Assembly: GCF_003590775.1 (NCBI RefSeq)
Contig: NZ_QYUM01000004.1
Coordinates: 124,001 to 188,000 of the forward strand
Direction of reading: 5' to 3'
Length of the DNA stretch: 64,000 nt
Source: Sphingomonas cavernae
Lineage (GTDB): Bacteria > Pseudomonadota > Alphaproteobacteria > Sphingomonadales > Sphingomonadaceae
The notes below the pieces were generated by a model. The model searched no databases. It saw only the letters and a list, made by a program, of their open reading frames with translations, and was not told the origin of the DNA. Positions 1 to 9,096 of the stretch are shown here, piece by piece. A program made the translations under genes and the position numbers. Numbering within the stretch: the first letter of the stretch is position 1; each line of letters starts with the position of its first letter.

Positions 1-618
1 CTGGTCGTTCACATCCTGCGGGAAGGGCTTGCCCCATTGTTCCTCGACAAGGCCCTTATAGGTCGCGACCAGCGCCTGCCAGTCTTCAGCGCCCATTTCG
101 GTGTCGAGGTTGAACCCCTTGTCTTCCTTCGCGATTTCGAGCGCTTCCTCGAACGACCCATGGTCGAGCTCGAGCACGACGTCCGAGTACATCTGGATGA
201 AGCGGCGATAGCTGTCCCATGCGAAGCGCGGATCGCCCGAAACCTCGGCCAGCCCCTTTACTGTCTCGTCGTTGAGACCGAGGTTGAGGACGGTGTCCAT
301 CATGCCGGGCATTGAGACGCGCGCGCCGCTCCGAACAGAGACAAGCAAGGGGTCGGACGCGTCGCCGAATTTCTTGCCGGTCACGCCCTCGATATGCGCG
401 ATGCCGTTTGCGACTTCGGCGCGAACGCTGTCGGGAAAGACCTCGCCATCGTCATAATAGCGGGTGCACATCTCGGTCGTGATCGTGAAGCCAGGAGGCA
501 CCGGCAGGCCGATCGAGGCCATGCCGTCGAGGTTCGCGCCCTTGCCGCCGAGCAGGTTCTTGTCGCCCTTGCCGCCGTCCGAAACACCACCACCGAAACG
601 ATACACATATTTCGTCAT
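1..618 (-). CDS. ppdK: Pyruvate, phosphate dikinase, N-terminal part (runs off window)
   Basis: PPDK interconverts pyruvate + ATP + Pi with phosphoenolpyruvate + AMP + PPi. About 206 N-terminal residues are visible, starting MTKYVYRFGGGVSDGG. They continue through the family's glycine-rich stretch (LLGGKGANLDGMASIGLPVP), which belongs to the ATP-grasp nucleotide-binding domain, and the SVRSGARVSMPGMMDTVLNLG block. The ATG at 618 is the natural start and the reading frame is open to the window edge. It lies 85 bases downstream of glyS on the same strand and may be cotranscribed with glyQS. The phosphohistidine and PEP-binding domains are outside the window. Confidence 0.95.
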   Translation of the reverse strand, partial: MTKYVYRFGGGVSDGGKGDKNLLGGKGANLDGMASIGLPVPPGFTITTEMCTRYYDDGEVFPDSVRAEVANGIAHIEGVTGKKFGDASDPLLVSVRSGARVSMPGMMDTVLNLGLNDETVKGLAEVSGDPRFAWDSYRRFIQMYSDVVLELDHGSFEEALEIAKEDKGFNLDTEMGAEDWQALVATYKGLVEEQWGKPFPQDVNDQ

Positions 619-703
619 CAATCGTCCGTCCCTGTTTCGCCCAAGGGCTTAGCTTCACTTAACTTCGCAAACTTCTCACAAAACGCATGTTTGATTCGGG
701 GGC

Positions 704-3070
704 TCAGCCCTCGATCCGCGAGAAGTCGGCGACCCGATGCACAGCGTCGCGCACGCGCGCCAGCGTCGCGAGGCGAGCCGAGCGCTTTGCCGGATCACTG
801 TCATTCACGGTCACCTTGTCAAAGAATGCGTCGATGGGTGCGCGCAAGGACGCGAGCGCCGCCATCGCCCCTTCGAAGTTCTCCGCGGCAACCGCGGCTT
901 CGGCCTTGGGCTCGGCCGCGTCGAGCGCTGTGAGCAGGTCAGCCTCTTCCTTTTCGGGCGTGTAGGACAGCGAAACCTGTTCCCCCGCCCCTTCGAAGCC
1001 TTCCTTCTTCAGGATATTGGCGGCGCGGCGATAGCCAGTGAGAAGATGGTCGCCATCCTCCGTCTGGACGAAGGCCTGCAACGCCTTCACCCGCGCGAGC
1101 AGGCGGACGAGATCGTCCTCGCCACCCAGCGCGAAGACCGCGTCGATCAGGTCGTGACGAACGCCCGCTTCGCGCTGCTGGACCTTGAGGCGGTCGGCGA
1201 AGAAATCGACCGCACTTCGTTGAACATTGGCAGCGTTCTCCAACAAGGACCGTTCCAGCTCAATAAATCTAAACGGTTTCCTTGGTTCCGGAGAAAGTGC
1301 ACCCAACTCCTTCAGAACAAGATTAAGCCCTTTTGCCTGAGCATATTCCGCAACCCGATTAAGCTCTCTCAGGAAAACAGCATTGCCTTCTACTGGCAGC
1401 CTATAATGTTGTGACGCGCTGACGATCATTTCACCGTAGATTGCGTGAAGTTTACTGAGTGCGGCGTTCAACTTGAAACGAAGATTATTGTTTAGCGTTA
1501 GTCTCGAGACTGCTAACGCTGCGCGGCGAAGCGCAAAAGGGTCTCTTGAGCCAGACGGCGTTTCATTGATCACGAAAAAGCCGAAGAGACTATCCAACTT
1601 ATCCGCCAGCGACACCGCCACCGTCACCGGCGCAGTCGGCACATCGTCACCCTGCCCGACCGGCTTGTAGTGGTCGCGGATCGCGTCGGCGACGGCGTCA
1701 GGATAGCCCTGCGCGCGGGCGTAATAGCCGCCCATCACGCCCTGAAGCTCGGGGAACTCGCCGACCATGCCGGTGACGAGATCGGCCTTGGCGAGGCGCG
1801 CGGCCTGTTCGGCCATCTGCGCCAATTCTTCCCGCGTCATTCCCGCGAAAGCGGGAATCCCGCTGCCTTGCGATACCGAAGAACAAGCGGGATCCCCGCT
1901 TTCGCGGGGATGACGATGGGGGGTGGTAGCGCTGGTGGGATTTGAACCCCCGACGATCCCCTCTTCCACCAGCCAGCGCGCGAGCTTGGCGACGCGATCG
2001 ACCTTGTCGGCGACGGTGCCGAGCTTTTCGTGGAAGACGATCTGGTCGAGCTTCTTCGCCTGTTCCTCGAGCGGGATCTTGAGGTCATGCTCCCAGAAGA
2101 ATTTGGCGTCCGAGAGGCGCGCGGCGAGAACCTTGTGGTTGCCGTCCACGATCTGCGCGCCGCCGTCGCTCGCCGTGATGTTCGCGGTGCAGACGAAGTT
2201 GGGCGCGAGATTGCCGGCAGCATCATTGACCGAGAAATATTTCTGGTTGGTGCGCATGGTGAGCTGGATCACCTCGCGCGGGACCTCAAGAAACGCCGGG
2301 TCGAAGGAGCCGAGCAGCGGCACGGGCCATTCGGTGAGCCCGGCATTCTCGGCGACAAGGCCGGGGTCTTCCACCAGCGTCAGCCCGGCGGCGGCCGCAG
2401 CGGTGTGGGCGCCCTCAGCGATCATCTTCCGCCGTTCGGCGGGATCAACGATGACGTGGCAGGCGCGCAGCTTGGCGGCATAGTCGCCGGCATTACCGAT
2501 CGTGATGCAGCCGGGATGATGGAAGCGGTGGCCGACGGTTTCGGCACCGCTCTGGATATCGTCGATCGAACAGGGCACGACATCGTCGCCCAGGAGCGCG
2601 ATGATGCCCTGCAGCGGGCGGACCCAGCGCAGGCTCTCGGTCGAGGACGAAGTCGCACCCCAGCGCATCGACTTGGGCCAGGGAAAGGCGCGGATGATCG
2701 CGGGGATTGCTTCGCCAATCACCTCGGCGGTCGCGCGGCCGGGCTTTTCGATCACCGCGAAGAGCACGCCGTCGCGTTCGACAAGCTGTTCGCGCGTGAG
2801 GCCGGTCGAGCGCAGGAAACCGCTAAGCGCCTGTTCGGGCGCGTTAGCGCGCGGGCCCTTGCGTTCCTCGCTCACCGCTTCGGTCTGAAGCGGCAGGTCG
2901 CGCGCGATCAGCGCGAGGCGGCGGGGAGTGGCAAAGGTTTCGATGCTCCCGGCCTTGAGGCCCGATTTGGCGATCTCTTCGACGAAAAGACGCGCAAGGT
3001 CAGCGGACGCCTTTTCCTGCATCCGCGCGGGAATTTCTTCGGAACGAAGTTCGAGGAGGAAGTCAGTCAT
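704..3070 (-). CDS. glyS: Glycyl-tRNA synthetase beta subunit, with repeat-derived insertion
   Basis: Beta chain of the alpha2beta2 bacterial glycyl-tRNA synthetase, which binds tRNA-Gly while GlyQ carries the active site. The protein is 788 aa, about 100 longer than the E. coli subunit (about 690). The N-terminus (MTDFLLELRSEEIPARMQ) and the block RDPFALRRAALAV are diagnostic. Two stretches account for extra length. The first is an in-frame palindromic repeat plus tRNA-like remnant at 1836-1951, translated as RHPRESGDP...IPAFAGMT between the normal segments LVEEGIVG and EELAQMAEQAARLAKAD. The second is a block at about 1255-1500 of only about 45% G+C by hand count. The frame stays open across both, so the gene is presumably functional. 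Confidence 0.95.
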   Translation of the reverse strand: MTDFLLELRSEEIPARMQEKASADLARLFVEEIAKSGLKAGSIETFATPRRLALIARDLPLQTEAVSEERKGPRANAPEQALSGFLRSTGLTREQLVERDGVLFAVIEKPGRATAEVIGEAIPAIIRAFPWPKSMRWGATSSSTESLRWVRPLQGIIALLGDDVVPCSIDDIQSGAETVGHRFHHPGCITIGNAGDYAAKLRACHVIVDPAERRKMIAEGAHTAAAAAGLTLVEDPGLVAENAGLTEWPVPLLGSFDPAFLEVPREVIQLTMRTNQKYFSVNDAAGNLAPNFVCTANITASDGGAQIVDGNHKVLAARLSDAKFFWEHDLKIPLEEQAKKLDQIVFHEKLGTVADKVDRVAKLARWLVEEGIVGGSNPTSATTPHRHPRESGDPACSSVSQGSGIPAFAGMTREELAQMAEQAARLAKADLVTGMVGEFPELQGVMGGYYARAQGYPDAVADAIRDHYKPVGQGDDVPTAPVTVAVSLADKLDSLFGFFVINETPSGSRDPFALRRAALAVSRLTLNNNLRFKLNAALSKLHAIYGEMIVSASQHYRLPVEGNAVFLRELNRVAEYAQAKGLNLVLKELGALSPEPRKPFRFIELERSLLENAANVQRSAVDFFADRLKVQQREAGVRHDLIDAVFALGGEDDLVRLLARVKALQAFVQTEDGDHLLTGYRRAANILKKEGFEGAGEQVSLSYTPEKEEADLLTALDAAEPKAEAAVAAENFEGAMAALASLRAPIDAFFDKVTVNDSDPAKRSARLATLARVRDAVHRVADFSRIEG
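1836..1914. repeat. Family A twin-hairpin repeat inserted in frame within glyS
   Basis: Two inverted arms, 1836-1860 and 1890-1914, each a hairpin with a GAAA (or TTTC) tetraloop and stem TTCCCGC/GCGGGAA or TCCCCGC/GCGGGGA. The outer ends are GTCA/TGAC. It matches the intergenic copies at 3088, 7696, 20668 and 34233 but here lies inside a coding region and is read in frame. Confidence 0.95.
1924..1951 (-). other. tRNA 3'-end remnant (T arm, acceptor strand, CCA) inside glyS
   Basis: Read on the minus strand, this stretch gives a T-stem/loop (GGGGG, loop TTCAAAT, CCCAC), then a 7-base acceptor strand CAGCGCT, discriminator A and CCA. There is no matching 5' half upstream, so it is not a working tRNA gene. 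One T-stem mismatch (G50/A64) would be repaired if the donor had GTGGG, which puts the junction with native glyS near 1949-1951. It directly adjoins the family A repeat, suggesting that tRNA end and repeat arrived together. The donor tRNA was not identified. Confidence 0.5.
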
Positions 3071-3087
3071 GGCTCATCTCCCCCAGT

Positions 3088-3178
3088 GTCATTCCCGCGA
3101 AAGCGGGAATCCAGACGATGCTGGCGACATTGAGGAGGCGTGTGGTCCGCGCTGGATTCCCGCTTTCGCGGGAATGAC
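3088..3178. repeat. Family A twin-hairpin repeat in the glyQ-glyS gap
   Basis: Inverted arms with stem TTCCCGC, GAAA loop and GCGGGAA, bounded by GTCA/TGAC. It fills most of the 132-base space between glyQ and glyS, so both hairpins would be transcribed within the operon mRNA. Confidence 0.95.
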
Positions 3179-3202
3179 ACGGTGGGTTTGGCAAGAACTT
3201 CA

Positions 3203-4105
<903 letters not shown>

Positions 4106-4209
4106 TTTGGAGCCTTCGCAGATGCAAAAAATTACCCGCGCGCCCTTTGGCGGAAGCGCGCGAAACGGTCAAGCGACGCGCCATTCTCCCTTTGACCTTT
4201 GCCGCCCAA

Positions 4210-4258
4210 GAGCACTTCCCGAAAAAGTGGGAACCGGTTTTTCGATCGGGAAGTGCTC
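4210..4258. repeat. Intergenic palindrome, GAGCACTTCCCG family
   Basis: Begins GAGCACTTCCC and ends GGGAAGTGCTC, with an inner CCCGAAAAAGTGGGAACCGG segment. The same sequence occurs in reverse orientation at the end of the repeat at 63644-63733. It lies in the 262-base divergent gap between glyQ and the TraB-like gene. Confidence 0.85.
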
Positions 4259-4270
4259 AAGATAGAATCG

Positions 4271-4320
4271 AGAGCCTTTCTTATCCCGCAAGGCGATTCC
4301 GCCTTGCGGGGAAAGGCTCT
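4271..4320. repeat. Nested palindrome upstream of the TraB-like gene
   Basis: The outer arms AGAGCCTTTC and GAAAGGCTCT enclose a second perfect inverted repeat, CCGCAAGGCG/CGCCTTGCGG. It ends about 47 bases before the ATG at 4368 and would form a long cruciform or RNA hairpin. Its AGAGCC/GGCTCT termini recall the ends of the elements at 22148 and 59982. Confidence 0.75.
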
Positions 4321-4367
4321 ACCCGCGAAGCAGGCACAGAAATCCAGTCGTTTGAAAGCGAGACCGC

Positions 4368-5249
4368 ATGAAGAAGATCGCCGCCGCCCTCTCCTGCCTG
4401 TTGTCCGGAATTGCGCCGCTCCACGCGCAGGCTCCGGAGACGGACGCAGATCCTGCGCTTTGGGTGGTGAAGGATGCGGACACGACGATCTATCTGTTCG
4501 GCACCGTCCATGTGCTGAAACCCGGCCTGAGCTGGTTCGACGAGGGCGTGAAATCGGCATTCGATGCGTCGGACGAGCTCGTCATCGAGATGATCGAACC
4601 CGAACCCGCAGCGATGCAGCAGCTCGTGATGAGCAAGGCGATCGACCCGTCGGGCAAGACGCTGAGCTCGAAGCTCGATGAGGGCCTGCGCGCCCGCTAC
4701 GAGAAGGCGATGACCGACGCGGGACTTCCGGGGCAAGCTTTCGATCCGTTCGAACCCTGGTTCGCCACCGTCACTCTCTCGGTGCTGCCGTTGCAGAAGC
4801 TCGGCTACAAATCTGAAAGCGGCGCGGAGAAGATACTCAGCACGGCGGCGAAACAGGCCGGCAAGAGGATCGAGGGGCTCGAAACCGCCGAGCAGCAGCT
4901 CGGCTATTTCGACGCGATGCCTGAGCCGCTGCAGCTACGCTATCTGGCCGCGGTGATCGACGAACTGCCTGAATATCAGCCGAAGCTGGAAATGATGATC
5001 GCGAGCTGGGCAAAGGGCGATCCCGATGCGCTGGCGGAGCAGATGAACGAGGGCATGGAAAAGACCCCCGAACTCGCCGCGATCCTGCTCGACCAGCGCA
5101 ACGCGCGCTGGGCGGAGTGGATCAAGGCGCGGCTCGACACGCCGGGCACGGTGTTCGTCGCGGTCGGCGCGGGGCATCTGGCGGGCAAGGGCAGCGTGCA
5201 GGACAAGCTCGACGCGCTCAAGGTCGCGAGCGTCCGGGTGACCTATTGA
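4368..5249 (+). CDS. TraB/GumN family protein, exported (first of a tandem pair)
   Basis: A 293-aa protein with a Sec signal peptide (MKKIAAALSCLLSGIAPLHAQ). The TraB/GumN fold is marked by LWVVKDADTTIYLFGTVHVLK near residue 35, an acidic IEMIEPEP block, and the C-terminal GTVFVAVGAGHLAGKGSV. Members are thought to be hydrolase or peptidase-like enzymes related to Tiki proteases; the substrate here is unknown. The next gene is a clear paralogue sharing EQQLGYFD, QRNA..W.EW.K.RLDTPGTVF and the GAGHLAGK motif, so the pair arose by tandem duplication. Confidence 0.85.
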   Translation: MKKIAAALSCLLSGIAPLHAQAPETDADPALWVVKDADTTIYLFGTVHVLKPGLSWFDEGVKSAFDASDELVIEMIEPEPAAMQQLVMSKAIDPSGKTLSSKLDEGLRARYEKAMTDAGLPGQAFDPFEPWFATVTLSVLPLQKLGYKSESGAEKILSTAAKQAGKRIEGLETAEQQLGYFDAMPEPLQLRYLAAVIDELPEYQPKLEMMIASWAKGDPDALAEQMNEGMEKTPELAAILLDQRNARWAEWIKARLDTPGTVFVAVGAGHLAGKGSVQDKLDALKVASVRVTY

Positions 5250-5292
5250 TCCGTTGTTGCCCGTTCATCTTCAACCGGGAATAAGGGCTGCC

Positions 5293-6171
5293 ATGCTACG
5301 CCGCCTTTCGATCGCCTTCTCCGCCCTCCTCGCCGCCTGCGCCTCATCGGGCGAGGCCAACGCGCCCGTAAAGCCGGGGCTGTGGAAGGTCGCGGACGCC
5401 GACACCACCGTCTATCTGTTCGGCACCATCCATATGCTGCCGCCCAATTACAAATGGCGAACCAAGACATTCGACAAGGCGCTGGGCAAGGCCGACCAGC
5501 TCGTTCTCGAGGTGGTGCTCGATAAGGATCCGAAGAAGACCGCGGAGATCGTGAAGCGGCTGGGGCTTTCGCCGGGGCTGCCGCCGCTGCTGGAACGCGT
5601 CCCCGAAGACAAGCGCGCCGGGCTCACCAAACTGATCGAGACATCGAAGATCCCGATGGACCGTCTCGACGCGATGGAGACCTGGTCGGCCGCGACGACG
5701 CTAGCGGCGCTGACGCTGCGTCAGGCCAATATCACCGCAGCCGACGGCGTGGAGCGCCAGCTTTCGGCGAGCTTCGAAGGCGCCGGAAAACCGATCGGCG
5801 GGCTCGAGACCACCGAACAGCAGCTCGGCTATTTCGACACGCTTCCCGAGGCCGTGCAGCGCAAATTCCTTGTCAGCGTGATCGACAGCACCGTCGACGC
5901 GGAGGTCGAATTCACCAAGATGATGGCCGCCTGGTCGACCGGAGATACCGGCAAGATCGCGACCACCTTTGACGAAGAACTGCGCTTTTCGCCCGAACTC
6001 GGCGAGGTGCTGCTCAGGCAGCGCAACGCCAACTGGACCGAGTGGGTGAAGAAGCGGCTCGACACGCCGGGCACTGTCTTCGTCGCGGTGGGTGCGGGGC
6101 ATCTGGCGGGCAAGGATTCGGTGCAGGAGATGCTTGCGAAGGACGGCGTGAAGGTGACGCGCGTCCAGTGA
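5293..6171 (+). CDS. TraB/GumN family lipoprotein (second of a tandem pair)
   Basis: A 292-aa paralogue of the preceding gene. The start at ATG 5293 gives a clean lipoprotein signal, MLRRLSIAFSALLAAC, with the lipobox cysteine at residue 16. A TTG further upstream would add an implausible 13-residue leader. The domain motifs are LWKVADADTTVYLFGTIHML and the C-terminal GAGHLAGKDSV. One copy is predicted soluble and periplasmic and the other membrane-anchored, so the duplicates may act on the same substrate in different places. A family C repeat follows the stop almost at once. Confidence 0.85.
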   Translation: MLRRLSIAFSALLAACASSGEANAPVKPGLWKVADADTTVYLFGTIHMLPPNYKWRTKTFDKALGKADQLVLEVVLDKDPKKTAEIVKRLGLSPGLPPLLERVPEDKRAGLTKLIETSKIPMDRLDAMETWSAATTLAALTLRQANITAADGVERQLSASFEGAGKPIGGLETTEQQLGYFDTLPEAVQRKFLVSVIDSTVDAEVEFTKMMAAWSTGDTGKIATTFDEELRFSPELGEVLLRQRNANWTEWVKKRLDTPGTVFVAVGAGHLAGKDSVQEMLAKDGVKVTRVQ

Positions 6172-6173
6172 TA

Positions 6174-6257
6174 CGAGCACCCCGGCGAAGGCCGGGGTCC
6201 AGTGTGAGGGGTTCGATGCGCGCGGCTCCTGGACCCCGGCCTTCGCCGGGGTACTCG
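6174..6257. repeat. Family C twin-hairpin repeat
   Basis: Arms ACCCCGGCGAAGGCCGGGGT and its inverted copy, with outer ends CGAG/CTCG. It starts two bases after the second TraB-like stop codon, so it probably lies in that transcript's 3' end. Related copies: 23871, 26323 and 52211. Confidence 0.9.
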
Positions 6258-6362
6258 GTGCTTGCTTTGCCGTCCTTCCGCCCCTATAGGGCCACGCTTC
6301 CGTCATGGTCATCCCTGGAGGCGTGGCGGAAAGACGAAACCTAGCAATTTGGAGACATGCAC

Positions 6363-7004
6363 ATGAGCGATCAGCTTACGCTGTCGGCCGAGGCGCGCGA
6401 TCGGGCTGGCAAGGGAGCCTCCCGTGCCCACCGCCGCGAGGGCCGCGTACCTGCCGTCATCTATGGGAACAACGAAGAACCGACCTCGATCCATATCGAG
6501 GAAAAGGGGCTGATGAAGCAGCTTCTGACCGGCCACTTCATGAATTCGGTCGTCATGATCGAGCTCGGCGGCAAGAAGGTCCGCACGCTCCCCAAGGACG
6601 TCCAGTTCCATCCCGTCAGCGATCGCCCGCTGCACGTCGATTTCCTGCGCATCAGCGAGCACGCCCAGGTCACCGTCTCGGTGCCCGTGGTGTTCGTCGA
6701 TGAGGAACAGGCCCCCGGCATCAAGCGCGGTGGCGTGCTCAACATCGTCGCGCACGACCTCAGCCTCGTCTGCGATGCCGCAGAGATCCCCGACCAGATC
6801 GCGATCTCGCTCGCCGGCCTCGACGTCGGCAGCTCGATCCACCTCGGCGACATCAAGCTGCCCAAGGGCAGCGAAGCCGCTGGCGCGGACAGCGATCTCA
6901 CGATCGCGACCATCGTCGCGCCGTCGGCACTGAAGTCGGAAGAGGCCGAGGAAGCCACCGCGGCTGACGAGGTTCCTTCCGCTCAGAAGAGCGACGCGGA
7001 ATAA
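6363..7004 (+). CDS. rplY: 50S ribosomal protein L25/Ctc (long form)
   Basis: Binds 5S rRNA in the large ribosomal subunit. At 213 aa it is the long Ctc/TL5 form: an N-terminal L25 domain ([24 protein letters not shown]) plus the C-terminal beta domain ending in an acidic, Glu/Ala-rich tail. ATG 6363 is preferred over ATG 6357 because the ribosome-binding site GGAGA at 6351-6355 lies 7 bases before 6363 but only 1 base before 6357. It sits just upstream of pth, a frequent pairing in alphaproteobacteria. Confidence 0.95.
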   Translation: MSDQLTLSAEARDRAGKGASRAHRREGRVPAVIYGNNEEPTSIHIEEKGLMKQLLTGHFMNSVVMIELGGKKVRTLPKDVQFHPVSDRPLHVDFLRISEHAQVTVSVPVVFVDEEQAPGIKRGGVLNIVAHDLSLVCDAAEIPDQIAISLAGLDVGSSIHLGDIKLPKGSEAAGADSDLTIATIVAPSALKSEEAEEATAADEVPSAQKSDAE

Positions 7005-7026
7005 GGCTGGACTCTCCCCGCTGCGC

Positions 7027-7078
7027 TCACCCTGAGCTTGTCGAAGGGTGTGGCTGGGCTTCGACAAGCTCAGCCCGA
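7027..7078. repeat. Family E palindromic repeat (CTTCGACAAGCTCAG type)
   Basis: Two inverted copies, CCTGAGCTTGTCGAAGGG and GCTTCGACAAGCTCAGCC, separated by a few bases. It occupies most of the rplY-pth gap. Related copies at 12191, 24905, 38031 and, more divergent, 29924. Confidence 0.9.
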
Positions 7079-7110
7079 GCGCGGTGGGGGTCCATTCTGC
7101 GCATCTGACC

Positions 7111-7686
7111 ATGCAGATCTGGGTCGGCCTCGGCAATCCGGGCGCGCTTTACGCGATGCACCGGCACAATGTCGGCTTCATGGCCGTCGACGCCATCGCC
7201 GCCGTGCATGATTTTTCGCCCGTAAAGAAGGGCTTCCAGGGCTGGACGCAGGAAGGCCGCATCGGCGGCGACAAGATCCTGCTGCTCAAGCCCGCCACCT
7301 TCATGAACGAAAGCGGCCGCGCCGTCGGCGAGGCGATGCGCTTCTACAAGCTCGAACCAAGCCAAGTGACCGCGTTTCACGACGAACTCGACCTCGCGCC
7401 TTTCAAGGTGAAGGTGAAGATCGGCGGCGGCACAGCGGGGCATAACGGCCTGCGCTCGACCGAGGCGCATATCGGCAATAATTTCCGCCGCGTGCGGATC
7501 GGGATAGGACATCCGGGGCACAAGGACCGCGTCACGGGGCACGTGCTCGGCAACTATGCCAAGAGCGAGATCGATCCGCTGTCCGACATGCTGGGCGCTA
7601 TCGCAGCCGAGGCCGACTGGCTGGCCAACGGTAACGATCCCCGCTTCATGAGCGATGTGGCGCTGAGACTGCAAACTACCGATTGA
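7111..7686 (+). CDS. pth: Peptidyl-tRNA hydrolase
   Basis: Releases tRNA from peptidyl-tRNA that has dropped off the ribosome. The 191-aa length and motifs fit bacterial Pth: VGLGNPG with Asn9 at the start, MHRHNVGF with the catalytic His at residue 19, LLLKPATFMNESG, and FHDELDLAPFKVKVKIGGG carrying the catalytic Asp. ATG 7111 is chosen because homologues begin exactly at this point; an upstream GTG at 7048 would read through repeat sequence. No strong ribosome-binding site precedes 7111. Confidence 0.95.
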   Translation: MQIWVGLGNPGALYAMHRHNVGFMAVDAIAAVHDFSPVKKGFQGWTQEGRIGGDKILLLKPATFMNESGRAVGEAMRFYKLEPSQVTAFHDELDLAPFKVKVKIGGGTAGHNGLRSTEAHIGNNFRRVRIGIGHPGHKDRVTGHVLGNYAKSEIDPLSDMLGAIAAEADWLANGNDPRFMSDVALRLQTTD

Positions 7687-7695
7687 CCCACCCGT

Positions 7696-7778
7696 GTCAT
7701 TCCCGCGAAAGCGGGAATTTATAAGGTGCCCGGGCGGGTCTCAAAAATCGTCTGGATTCCCGCTTTCGCGGGAATGAC
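7696..7778. repeat. Family A twin-hairpin repeat between pth and ychF
   Basis: Arms with stem TTCCCGC, GAAA loop and GCGGGAA, outer ends GTCA/TGAC. It starts 9 bases after the pth stop and ends 18 bases before the ychF ATG. Confidence 0.95.
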
Positions 7779-7796
7779 AATGAGTGAGGAATATCA

Positions 7797-8897
7797 ATGG
7801 GTTTTCGCTGCGGCATCGTCGGTCTTCCAAATGTCGGCAAGTCGACGCTTTTCAACGCGCTGACCCAGACCGCGGCGGCGCAGGCGGCGAACTATCCGTT
7901 CTGCACGATCGAGCCCAATGTCGGGAACGTCGCGGTGCCCGATGACCGGCTCCAGCAACTCGCGAGCATCGCGGACTCGGCCAAGATCATCGAGACGCAG
8001 CTTGGCTTTGTCGACATCGCCGGGCTGGTGCGCGGCGCGTCGAAGGGCGAAGGGTTGGGCAACCAGTTCCTCGGCAATATCCGCGAGGTGGACGCTATCG
8101 TCCATGTGCTGCGCTGTTTCGAGAATGACGACATCCAGCATGTCGACAACAAGGTCGATCCGATCGCCGACGCCGAGACCGTCGAGACCGAGCTGATGCT
8201 CGCCGATCTGGAAAGCCTCGAGAAGCGCGTGCCCAACTATGTGAAGAAGGGCCAGCAGGGCGACAAGGAAGCGAAGATCGCGGCCAGCGTCCTCGGCCAG
8301 GCGCTCGAGCTGCTGCGCGAAGGAAAGCCTGCGCGGCTGACCCAGCCCAAGGACGAGGAAGAGCGCCGCGTCTTCGATCAGGCGCAGCTCCTGACCTCGA
8401 AGCCCATCCTCTATGTCTGCAATGTCGAAGAAGAAAGCGCCGCCAACGGCAATGCTTTCTCCGCCAGGGTGTTCGAGAAGGCCAGGGCCGAAGGCGCGCA
8501 GGCGGTGGTCGTCTCCGCCGCGATCGAGGCCGAGATCGCGACGATGGAGCCTGCGGACCGCGCCGAGTTCCTGTCCGACCTTGGCCTTTCGGAAACCGGC
8601 CTCACGCGCGTGATCCGCGCGGGCTACGAGCTGCTCCACCTGATCACCTTCTTCACAGTCGGCCCCAAGGAGGCGCGTGCCTGGACCGTCGAAAAGGGCT
8701 CGAAGGCGCCGCAGGCCGCGGGCGAGATCCACAGCGACTTCGAACGCGGCTTCATCCGCGCCGAGACGACCGCGTTCGCCGACTATATCGCCTGCAAGGG
8801 CGAGGCTGGCGCGCGCGACGCGGGCAAACTGCGCCAGGAAGGCAAGGACTATGTCGTCCAGGACGGCGACGTGATGCTGTTCCGCTTCAACGTGTAG
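7797..8897 (+). CDS. ychF: Ribosome-binding ATPase YchF
   Basis: Obg-family P-loop protein that prefers ATP and associates with ribosomes. At 366 aa it has the family's length. Visible are the Walker A GLPNVGKST at residues 9-17, the G3 motif DIAGLVRGASKGEGLGN, NVEE in place of the NKxD guanine-specificity motif (consistent with ATP preference), a helical insertion in the middle, and a C-terminal TGS domain (LITFFTVGPKEARAW... DYVVQDGDVMLFRFNV). ATG 7797 sits after GTGAGGAATATCA. Confidence 0.95.
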   Translation: MGFRCGIVGLPNVGKSTLFNALTQTAAAQAANYPFCTIEPNVGNVAVPDDRLQQLASIADSAKIIETQLGFVDIAGLVRGASKGEGLGNQFLGNIREVDAIVHVLRCFENDDIQHVDNKVDPIADAETVETELMLADLESLEKRVPNYVKKGQQGDKEAKIAASVLGQALELLREGKPARLTQPKDEEERRVFDQAQLLTSKPILYVCNVEEESAANGNAFSARVFEKARAEGAQAVVVSAAIEAEIATMEPADRAEFLSDLGLSETGLTRVIRAGYELLHLITFFTVGPKEARAWTVEKGSKAPQAAGEIHSDFERGFIRAETTAFADYIACKGEAGARDAGKLRQEGKDYVVQDGDVMLFRFNV

Positions 8898-8905
8898 TTG
8901 CTCTT

Positions 8906-9024
8906 CCCCTCCCTGGAAGGGAGGGGTCAGGGGTGGGTGCCGCCGCGTGAGCGGCGGGTTTGTCCTCCAAAGAACGCTCGCTTCGCTCGCCACCCACCCC
9001 CAGCCCCTCCCTTCCAGGGAGGGG
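8906..9024. repeat. Family B twin-hairpin repeat, without an internal gene
   Basis: Two inverted arms, each a hairpin of the type CCCTCCCTGGAAGGGAGGG (8906-8926 and 9004-9024), flanked internally by GGGGTGGGTG and CACCCACCCC. About 50 bases of spacer follow, including a GCCGC/GCGGC hairpin. The same arms surround the DUF559 gene at 10942-11389, so this looks like the gene-less form of that element. Confidence 0.9.
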
Positions 9025-9096
9025 AGTGCAGCCTAGACCCCGTCATCAATTCGTAGCAAAGCGACGCCATGGGCCGATGGCCCAATGGAGATAATC

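Noticed and set aside
1924-1951. A functional tRNA gene
   Set aside because: Only the T arm and 3' acceptor strand are present; the bases upstream are ordinary glyS coding sequence without D or anticodon arms.
2030-3133. 367-codon open frame antisense to glyS
   Set aside because: Shadow of glyS; its C-terminal end is translated repeat sequence.
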